From Ch67 sp964491665 (GTDB lineage: Bacteria; Pseudomonadota; Gammaproteobacteria; Pseudomonadales; Ketobacteraceae), in assembly GCA_964491665.1 (NCBI GenBank), contig CAZBII010000075.1, positions 1 through 20,588 of the forward strand: DNA of 20,588 bases, given 5' to 3'. Positions 14,751-20,588 of the stretch are shown here, one piece after another (the first letter of the stretch is position 1; the number at the start of each line of letters is the position of its first letter). The translations under genes and the position numbers were made by a program. The notes below the pieces were generated by a model. The model had not been told where the DNA came from, did not search any database, and was given only the letters and a program-made list of their open reading frames with translations.

Positions 14751-15365
14751 TCATTCTCCTGCGTTGATGGCGACGGCGCGCAGGCAAAACAGAACGGCCT
14801 GCCGGATTTGCTGGTTGCGTTGCCGGGTGCTGGTCTGCGCCATGCCCGGTGTGATGAGCGCTTCGGCCATGGCGCCCACCATGGCGGCGGCGCTGAGGTG
14901 TTCGGGCTGGCGGTGGAATTCGCCGTTGCGGATACCCTCGCGGATCAGCCCGGCGAAGGCATCGGCCCAGGCGGCGCGATAATCAAGGCGCGCCTGATCC
15001 AGATCGGGTTCGACCGGTTCGGCAATCAGGGCGTAGGCCAGCGCGGGATTCTGCAGTGCGCGTTCGGCGAAGGTGGTAAGGGCATTGCGCAGGCGTGCGG
15101 TGGTGCTGCTGCCGGTTTTGGCCGCTGCCAGGGTCTGCTGGATTTCGCGTTCGGTGGCATGGGCAAAGATGGCCACACACAAAGCGGTTTTCGATTCGAA
15201 ATAGCGGTACAGGGTGCCAGCGGCAATGCCGGCGCGCTCGGCCACGGCGCTGATGGATAGGGCGCGAAAACCCTGTTCGCTCACCAGCATCTTGCCGGCT
15301 TTCAGGATGGCAGCGTGCACTTCCTGCTTGCGCTGCTCGGTATTGGCGGTTGCCCGGTAGGCCAT
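14751..15365 (-). CDS. TetR-family transcriptional regulator
   Basis: 204 residues. The N-terminal helix-turn-helix (about 15-65) reads KMLVSEQGFRALSISAVAER then AGIAAGTLYRYFESK, a textbook TetR/AcrR motif with the G-lYryF signature. The rest is the usual alpha-helical ligand-binding domain. The ligand is unknown. The stop codon is one base from the aidB ATG, and the thioesterase follows, so the regulator is the first gene of its own target operon. Two matched palindromes just upstream (15370-15383 and 15399-15412) are the obvious operators for autoregulation. With acyl-CoA enzymes downstream, an acyl-CoA or fatty-acid effector is a reasonable guess. Confidence 0.93.
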   Translation of the reverse strand: MAYRATANTEQRKQEVHAAILKAGKMLVSEQGFRALSISAVAERAGIAAGTLYRYFESKTALCVAIFAHATEREIQQTLAAAKTGSSTTARLRNALTTFAERALQNPALAYALIAEPVEPDLDQARLDYRAAWADAFAGLIREGIRNGEFHRQPEHLSAAAMVGAMAEALITPGMAQTSTRQRNQQIRQAVLFCLRAVAINAGE

Positions 15366-15369
15366 GAAG

Positions 15370-15383
15370 TGAATCCAGGTTCA
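15370..15383. promoter_or_regulatory. Candidate TetR operator, proximal copy
   Basis: TGAATCCAGGTTCA is a near-perfect palindrome (one mismatch between half sites TGAATC and GGTTCA), flanked by AAG and TTT. It lies 4 bases before the TetR start codon, so a bound repressor would block the leader. It matches the distal copy at 15399-15412 in half sites, spacing and flanks. Confidence 0.7.
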
Positions 15384-15398
15384 TTTCTTTGTAAGAAG

Positions 15399-15412
15399 TG
15401 AACCACGGTTCA
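15399..15412. promoter_or_regulatory. Candidate TetR operator, distal copy
   Basis: TGAACCACGGTTCA is a perfect 6-2-6 palindrome with the same AAG/TTT flanks as the proximal copy; the centres are 29 bases apart, close to three helical turns. On the minus strand a TTGACC box at 15420-15425 could serve as -35, with the -10 region (about 15397-15402) falling inside this site. That fits repression of the TetR-aidB operon. Confidence 0.7.
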
Positions 15413-15433
15413 TTTGTTGGGTCAAGTCGTGAC

Positions 15434-18124
15434 TCAGGCGGGGGAACTGGACCAGTACTGCAGGGACTTGCGCAGGGTAGCCAGATCAATGGGTTTGGTG
15501 AGGTAATCGTTCATGCCGGCGGCATAGGCCTGGTCCACATATTCCTTGATGGCGTGGGCGGTGAGGGCGACGATGATCAGCTGCACGTTGCCATCAGCAC
15601 GGATCTGGCGGGTGGCCTCGTAGCCATCCATCACCGGCATTTCGCAATCCATGAACACCAGATCGTAGGTGTTGCGCTTGAGTTTTTCGACTGCTTCCTT
15701 GCCGTTCTGGCACCAGTCCGATTCGATGCCCAGCCGCTTCAGCAGGCCCTTGATGACCTGCGCGTTGACCGGATTGTCCTCTGCCAGCAGCACACGCCGG
15801 ATCGAGATGGGCTTGCTGTCCTGTTCCACGGCCGGCTGGATGGTCTGTACATCCTGGCGCCGTTCCAGTATCCGGAGAAACTGCGAGGGCAGCAGTGGCA
15901 GCTCGGTGGCGGGAAATTCGGTCTGCTCGGCATCGACCCGGCGCACCGCCAGCAGATGGCTGGTGACCTTGCAGGCGAGAATCGATGCACTCTGGCGCAG
16001 CTGCACGATGTCGTCCGCCAGGATCACCAGGTTTTCCACCTGCTCGGTGGCGTTGGGCCAGCGATTGATTTCCAGCGGCACGGCAATGTGCTTGCACCAG
16101 AGCGCAATCTGGCGCTGCAGGGCGACATCGTTGCTGAACAGGTGCAGGTGAGTCTGCACCGGACTGTTGCCGCGCGGCAGAATGGTTTCGCTGCCCGCCT
16201 GCTGCAGCGGCAGGGTAAACCAGAACGTGGTGCCTTCGCCGACCTGCGATTGCACATTGATTTCGCCACCCATCAGTTCCACCAGTTGTTTGGCGATGCC
16301 CAGGCCGAGGCCGGTGCCGCCGTGCTGGCGTGCGGTGCTTGCTGTCTCCTGCACATACTGCTGGAAAATGTGTGGCAGCGCGCTTGGAGCAATTCCGGGG
16401 CCGGTGTCGGTGACGGCAAAATAGATCCGGTCCCTGTTATGGTCGGGGCGCACAGCCAGCGTGATGCTGCCACGCTCGGTAAATTTGTACGCATTGCCCA
16501 GCAGATTGATCAGCACCTGCCGCAGACGGGTGGGATCGCCGTTGATCTGCGCCGGCACTGCAGGGTCCAGCAGCAGTTCAAAGCGCACCGGGCTGTGCTG
16601 GCGTTTGGCATAGAACACCTTGATGGATTCGCCCAGCACCGATTCCAGTGCAAACGGAATCTGCTCCAGTTCCAGTTTGTGGGCTTCGATTTTCGACAGG
16701 TCGAGAATCTGGTTGATGATGTCCAGCAGCGCGCGGGAAGAATCCTGGATGTTCTCCAGATACTGCTTCTGCTCGTGCGTCAGCGAGGTGTTGCCCATCA
16801 GCTCCGCCATGCCCAGTACACCGGCCATCGGCGTGCGGATCTCGTGGCTCATGGAAGCGAGAAAATCCGATTTGGCCTTGTTGGCCACCTGCTCGGCATG
16901 CGCCACCGATTCAACATCGGTTTTCTGTCGCTTCAGCAGGGAAATGCGGTCCGCCAGCGCGAAACTCAGCAGCAACAGTTCAATCGAACTGCCAATCTGC
17001 AGACTGCTGATGGATAGCGCGTTGGAATTGATGATGCCGGCGGCCGTCAGCACGAACACGATGCCGCTGGCGAGCAGCGCGATCCACGCCAGCATGAAAA
17101 TGCGTGCCTGGGCGTAGCGCGTCAGTATGCCGTGGCTGCCGGCGATCAGGGCAAAGACGATGGCGGTCAGGATGTTGATCATCGCCAGCTGCACGCCCAG
17201 CGCGTAAGGCAGGAACGCGCAGAATGGCAGCGACAGCACGTTTGCCGTCAGGGTGAAGTTGGAAAACCGGAACAGGATTTTCGAGCGGCCCTGCAGATCC
17301 AGCAGGTTGCGCGAAAACAGCAGGCCGAAGATACAGCAACCCATGATGAATAGCGGCATGGCGCCGGACTGGATCCAGAAATGATCGCGCCAGAACAGCT
17401 CAAAGCCGATGCCGGTGGCATTGGTGGAAACCAGCAGGAAGCTGGCGACATAAAGCACGTAATACAGATACAGCCGTTCACGTACCACCAGCAGCAGGCC
17501 AACGTTGTACAGCATCAGGAAAAAGGCGCCGCCCTGGAAGAAGCCGATCAGCAGGCGCTGGCCGGCCAGATGCACCAGATAGCCGGTGCTGCTGTGAATG
17601 CTGGCCGGCACAATCACGCTGCCTTCGGTATCGATCTTGATCAGGTAACGGTATTCGCGCTGGGGCTGCAGCTGCAGTGGAAATGCAAAGGTGTTGGTCT
17701 GCGCGGGACGGGACGCCAGCGGCCGCTTGTCTCCCGTGCTGACGATGTGGTTCAGCGTGCCGGTTGTGATTTCCAGTTCATAAATGTCGATGTGATCCAG
17801 CAGCGAATAGTCGATGTTCAGCCACCACTGACTGCGTTCCTGTTCGTTGTGGTACAGGCGAAAGCTGAACCACCAGACGCTGGAGGAATAGCCCTCGTTG
17901 ATGGTTTCCTTCGGGTAGGGCTGGAACGCGTCCAGCCGCTGCAGCACGTCCTGCGCCGACAGGTTGCGCGCGGGATCCTCCAGATAGCTGATGTATTCAA
18001 TCAGGTCGCGATGGGTGATCGAACTGTCCAGCACCAGTTCGTCGCTGGCCCGGGCGGTGGTTCCCAGACAGCACAACAGCAGCAGGATCAGCAGGCGGCC
18101 GAACGGTCGCGTCGTGCGCATCAT
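15434..18124 (-). CDS. 7TMR-DISM hybrid sensor histidine kinase with receiver
   Basis: 896 residues. A signal peptide (RLLILLLLCCLGTTARA) leads to a periplasmic DISM extracellular domain at ~30-185, then seven membrane helices at ~190-395 ending in LLLSFALADR. The HisKA domain has SHEIRTP with phospho-acceptor His 427. The HATPase domain has an N box at DPTRLRQVLINLLGNA (530-545), DTGPGI (573-578) and GGTGLGLGI (602-610). The C-terminal receiver (776-896) has acidic pair E782/D783, phospho-Asp 826 in FMDCEMPVMDG, T855 and K877, all intact. Residues ~645-765 look like a second, degenerate receiver: a LVILADD strand and LPSQFLRILE end helix without a clear phospho-Asp motif. The ATG at 18124 overlaps the stop of the upstream cyclase gene (ATGA), with no ribosome site, so translation is coupled. 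There is no output domain; the partner (a histidine phosphotransferase) must be elsewhere. Confidence 0.93.
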   Translation of the reverse strand: MMRTTRPFGRLLILLLLCCLGTTARASDELVLDSSITHRDLIEYISYLEDPARNLSAQDVLQRLDAFQPYPKETINEGYSSSVWWFSFRLYHNEQERSQWWLNIDYSLLDHIDIYELEITTGTLNHIVSTGDKRPLASRPAQTNTFAFPLQLQPQREYRYLIKIDTEGSVIVPASIHSSTGYLVHLAGQRLLIGFFQGGAFFLMLYNVGLLLVVRERLYLYYVLYVASFLLVSTNATGIGFELFWRDHFWIQSGAMPLFIMGCCIFGLLFSRNLLDLQGRSKILFRFSNFTLTANVLSLPFCAFLPYALGVQLAMINILTAIVFALIAGSHGILTRYAQARIFMLAWIALLASGIVFVLTAAGIINSNALSISSLQIGSSIELLLLSFALADRISLLKRQKTDVESVAHAEQVANKAKSDFLASMSHEIRTPMAGVLGMAELMGNTSLTHEQKQYLENIQDSSRALLDIINQILDLSKIEAHKLELEQIPFALESVLGESIKVFYAKRQHSPVRFELLLDPAVPAQINGDPTRLRQVLINLLGNAYKFTERGSITLAVRPDHNRDRIYFAVTDTGPGIAPSALPHIFQQYVQETASTARQHGGTGLGLGIAKQLVELMGGEINVQSQVGEGTTFWFTLPLQQAGSETILPRGNSPVQTHLHLFSNDVALQRQIALWCKHIAVPLEINRWPNATEQVENLVILADDIVQLRQSASILACKVTSHLLAVRRVDAEQTEFPATELPLLPSQFLRILERRQDVQTIQPAVEQDSKPISIRRVLLAEDNPVNAQVIKGLLKRLGIESDWCQNGKEAVEKLKRNTYDLVFMDCEMPVMDGYEATRQIRADGNVQLIIVALTAHAIKEYVDQAYAAGMNDYLTKPIDLATLRKSLQYWSSSPA

Positions 18125-20139
18125 GGATGGGAGGAATCCGTGCCGTCCGGCAGGCTGAAGGTGGGCAATTCCAGTGTGACCTGATTGCGGCCATTGCGCT
18201 TGGACGCATACAGCGCGCTGTCGGCGGCGGCGACGAACTGGTCGATCTCGTGATGCCGTTCGGGAATGCAGGTGGTGAGACCAATGCTGACGGTGATGAC
18301 CACCGGCTGCTGGCCCACCTGAAAGCCGGCCTCGCACACACGCTTGCGGATCATCTCGGCCACCTGCTGCGAGCCGGCCTGGTCGGTGTTGGGCAGCAGC
18401 ACGCAGAATTCCTCGCCACCGTAACGCGCGACGATATCGTTTTCGCGCAGGGCGGTTTCCTCGATGCGACCTGCCACGGTGCGCAGACAGTCGTCGCCCA
18501 CCAGATGGCCGTACTTGTCGTTGAACTGCTTGAAGTGATCAATGTCGATCAGCAGCAGCGACAGGGGCAGTTTTTCCCGCTTGGCACGGGCAAATTCCCG
18601 CTCCAGTGCACGGTTGAGAAAACGCCGGTTGCGAATCCCGGTGAGGCCATCGGTGAAGGTGAGTTCTTCCAGCCGCTGGTTGGCGATTTCCAGTTCGTGG
18701 GTGCGCTCCCTGACCTTGAATTCCAGCGTCTCGTTGGCGCGGCGCTGGATTTCCAGTGCCTTGTCCTGCGCCGTGCGCGCCTCGCGTTCATGCACCAGCG
18801 CCTTCTCCTGCGCTTCCCGTGCGTTTTTTTCCTGCTGCAGCGCCTCGGCCTGCGCCAGTCGTGCAATGCGCTCGTTTTCCAGCGATTGCAGCTGGGCCTC
18901 GAAGCGGCGCCGCTTTTCCACATTGAGGCGGTCGGCCAGCGCGAATGACAGCAGAATCACTTCCAGCGCGGAACCCAGTTGCGCTGCATTCTCGGTGAAG
19001 AAATTACGCGACAGGATGTCGAATTTATTGAGTGCCAGGATGACGCCGCCGATCAGCATGCTGTACCACGCAATGCAGTAGTATTTCGCCGAACTGTCAC
19101 CCGACATCCAGCGATACATCCCGATCACGATGGCGAAGGCAATGCCGATGATGGCCCACCCGATTACCACGGCGATCATGGTGGAGTAGGGCATGAACAG
19201 CGTTGCCAGCATGATGCTGGCGCTGATCACCACCACCACGGAGCCGATGTGATGGGTGCGGGGAAACACTTCCGGAATGCGCAGGAAATTGATCGTGAAC
19301 AGGGCGGCGAACAGCACTACGCCGGCGAGGAAAAACACGATGCTCTGGTCATTCCACCAGATGCTGCCCGGCCACAGATACTGGTAGGAAACGCCGTTGA
19401 GGCTGGCCAGGAACAGGGCCATGCAGGCAACGTACAGCACGTAATACAGATAGTTGACTTCGCGGACGGAAAAAAACACGAACAGGTTGTACAGGATCAT
19501 CACCACCATGGTGCCGTAATAGATGCCCAGCCCCAGCATCTGCGATTGCGCCACTTCCAGCAGCGTGCTGTCGCGCCACAGCATGATGGGCAGCTGCATC
19601 GAGCTGGTGGTGCGCACCCGGATATAAACATCCAGCATGTCGCCGCCGTGCAGTTGCAGCGGGAGAATGAAATTGCGGTGCTGCACGGGCCGGTCGTGAA
19701 ACGGACGCTTGTCGCCCAAGGCCAGATTGATGATGTTGCCGTTGGCGAACTGCTGCACCACATCGATGTAGTCCAGCACGGGATAGCCGATTTCCAGCTG
19801 TTTGCGGATGGTGTGGCTGTCGATGTTCTTCAGGCGGAAGTGGAACCAGTAAGTGTTGTTGGTGTAGCCGAAATTGATGTTGTCGCTGCTGAGGGCGGCC
19901 GGTTGCCATGCCGACGCGCGCGCGGGTGACTGCACGTCGTTGACGGTGAGCTGGTCACTGGGGTCCACCAGATATTCCACGTGGTGCGCCAGATTGATCT
20001 GGTCGCTGTTGCCGTCCAGCTCCAGGATGTCGGTTGCGCTGAATGCCGGACTGTTCAGTCCGCCTGCCAGCATCAGCAGTGGGAACAGTAACATCTGCAA
20101 CCATCGTTTGATTTTTGTTTTCACGCGTTCGTTCGCCAC
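18121..20139 (-). CDS. 7TMR-DISM diguanylate cyclase (GGDEF)
   Basis: 672 residues from GTG 20139. The parts are: a signal peptide (IKRWLQMLLFPLLMLAGG), a periplasmic DISM domain at ~45-190, seven membrane helices at ~197-402 ending LLSFALADR, a charged coiled coil at ~403-490 with repeats such as EAQEKALVHEREARTAQDKA, and a GGDEF domain from ~493. The GGDEF domain is intact: DGLTGIRNRR at 497-506, active-site GGEEF at 574-578 and an inhibitory-site RxxD (REND, 565-568) five residues before it. It should make c-di-GMP under product inhibition. The start codon lacks a good ribosome site; a second in-frame GTG at 20124 is possible. Its sensor half closely parallels the downstream hybrid kinase, so they look like tandem paralogues with different outputs. 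The 117 bases upstream contain an AT-richer stretch but no promoter I would name. Confidence 0.93.
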   Translation of the reverse strand: MANERVKTKIKRWLQMLLFPLLMLAGGLNSPAFSATDILELDGNSDQINLAHHVEYLVDPSDQLTVNDVQSPARASAWQPAALSSDNINFGYTNNTYWFHFRLKNIDSHTIRKQLEIGYPVLDYIDVVQQFANGNIINLALGDKRPFHDRPVQHRNFILPLQLHGGDMLDVYIRVRTTSSMQLPIMLWRDSTLLEVAQSQMLGLGIYYGTMVVMILYNLFVFFSVREVNYLYYVLYVACMALFLASLNGVSYQYLWPGSIWWNDQSIVFFLAGVVLFAALFTINFLRIPEVFPRTHHIGSVVVVISASIMLATLFMPYSTMIAVVIGWAIIGIAFAIVIGMYRWMSGDSSAKYYCIAWYSMLIGGVILALNKFDILSRNFFTENAAQLGSALEVILLSFALADRLNVEKRRRFEAQLQSLENERIARLAQAEALQQEKNAREAQEKALVHEREARTAQDKALEIQRRANETLEFKVRERTHELEIANQRLEELTFTDGLTGIRNRRFLNRALEREFARAKREKLPLSLLLIDIDHFKQFNDKYGHLVGDDCLRTVAGRIEETALRENDIVARYGGEEFCVLLPNTDQAGSQQVAEMIRKRVCEAGFQVGQQPVVITVSIGLTTCIPERHHEIDQFVAAADSALYASKRNGRNQVTLELPTFSLPDGTDSSHP

Positions 20140-20256
20140 GACTTTGCTGCGGGGATAGCCCTTACTTATTCAGTTTAGACAGGGTGCGGGCGATGGCCGA
20201 GGTATTTGGGCCAAAGAATAAAAACGAATGAGATGGTTGCCGGTTAAAAGACAGGG

Positions 20257-20588
20257 TTATTTCACGAGATGGGCGATGCTGTTTTCGTCGCCGCAGTCCT
20301 GGATGATGATGCGGTTGCGGCCGCTCTCCTTGGCGCGATACAGGCACTGGTCGGCCTGGTGCAGCAGCTTGTCGGCCAGGTGCTGGCTGTCGGGAATGCC
20401 GGTAACCATGCCGCCGGACACCGTGACATGGCTGTGCACGCCAGAGGCATCATGGCGGATCTGCAGCTCCTCGACAGCCTGGCGCACGCGGCGCGCAAAC
20501 GACTCCGCCTCATTGGGCGACGCATCAAACCACATCATCAGGAATTCCTCGCCACCATAACGACCGGCGAAATCCAGCGGCCGCTTGC
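20257..20588 (-). CDS. Diguanylate cyclase (GGDEF), C-terminal part, cut by window edge
   Basis: Only the last ~110 residues are present; the gene continues beyond the right edge. Visible are RPLDFAGRYGGEEF, that is an inhibitory-site RxxD five residues before an active GGEEF motif, then MVTGIPDS and the terminal LHQADQCLYRAKESGRNRI helix typical of the domain. The cyclase is therefore predicted active and subject to c-di-GMP product inhibition. Sensor domains, if any, lie outside the window. It is the third signalling gene in a row on this strand and ends 117 bases before the DISM cyclase. Confidence 0.92.
   Translation of the reverse strand, partial: KRPLDFAGRYGGEEFLMMWFDASPNEAESFARRVRQAVEELQIRHDASGVHSHVTVSGGMVTGIPDSQHLADKLLHQADQCLYRAKESGRNRIIIQDCGDENSIAHLVK

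Noticed and set aside
15398..17017. A 539-codon open frame on plus, opposite the hybrid kinase
   Set aside because: The minus-strand protein has intact kinase, ATPase and receiver motifs. The plus-strand translation is rich in Gln/His/Arg/Ala with no recognisable domain, as expected from an antisense frame in GC-rich DNA.
20140..20256. Possible promoter or riboswitch leader before the DISM cyclase
   Set aside because: The gap is AT-richer than its surroundings, but I found no -35/-10 pair with acceptable spacing and no conserved c-di-GMP riboswitch core.

Overview
The window is GC-rich (roughly 60% by eye), densely coded bacterial chromosome. It carries orthologues typical of Gammaproteobacteria (SlyX, an HdfR-type LysR regulator, GloC/YcbL, AidB) together with DUF4105, DUF3015 and 7TMR-DISM signalling proteins. 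A free-living, probably aquatic member of the Pseudomonadales/Oceanospirillales is my best guess; the genus cannot be fixed from the sequence. Almost everything lies on the minus strand; only the LysR gene and gloC are on plus. There are no rRNA or tRNA genes, insertion sequences, integrases or CRISPR arrays that I can see. No gap between genes exceeds about 200 bases.

Layout, left to right. (1) 1-1340: a lipoprotein-type metallo-beta-lactamase-fold hydrolase resembling AHL lactonases, followed by a PhoD-like phosphatase cut by the left edge. (2) 1483-2949: an EamA-type transporter and slyX in a tight pair, then a small lipoprotein gene with its own likely promoter. (3) 3091-4666: an HdfR-like LysR regulator divergent from the transporter, then two small unstudied genes: a charged PA3496-like protein and a secreted Pro/Glu/Tyr-rich protein. 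(4) 4765-8296: a four-gene operon of a membrane-anchored M48 zinc peptidase and three diverged AIM24 (TIGR00266/DUF124) proteins, the last with an extra N-terminal domain. It has a good promoter at one end and a perfect hairpin at the other. (5) 8495-12513: gloC on plus, overlapping tail-to-tail with an alpha/beta-hydrolase lipoprotein; then a DUF4105 (Lnb-like) protein and a DUF3015 protein. (6) 12652-15365: an operon of a TetR regulator, AidB and a hotdog thioesterase, preceded by two near-identical palindromes that look like the TetR operator. (7) 15434-20588: a signalling block with a diguanylate cyclase cut by the right edge, a 7TMR-DISM diguanylate cyclase, and a 7TMR-DISM hybrid histidine kinase that overlaps it by four bases.

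How they may work together. The M48/AIM24 operon looks like a dedicated membrane or envelope module, because gaps of 6-10 bases between its genes imply tight co-expression. The DISM pair shares one sensor architecture on two outputs, c-di-GMP synthesis and phosphorelay, so the two proteins probably respond to related ligands. The TetR-AidB-thioesterase operon suggests acyl-CoA-linked control of aidB. These two modules and the AIM24 operon are the parts most worth experimental attention.
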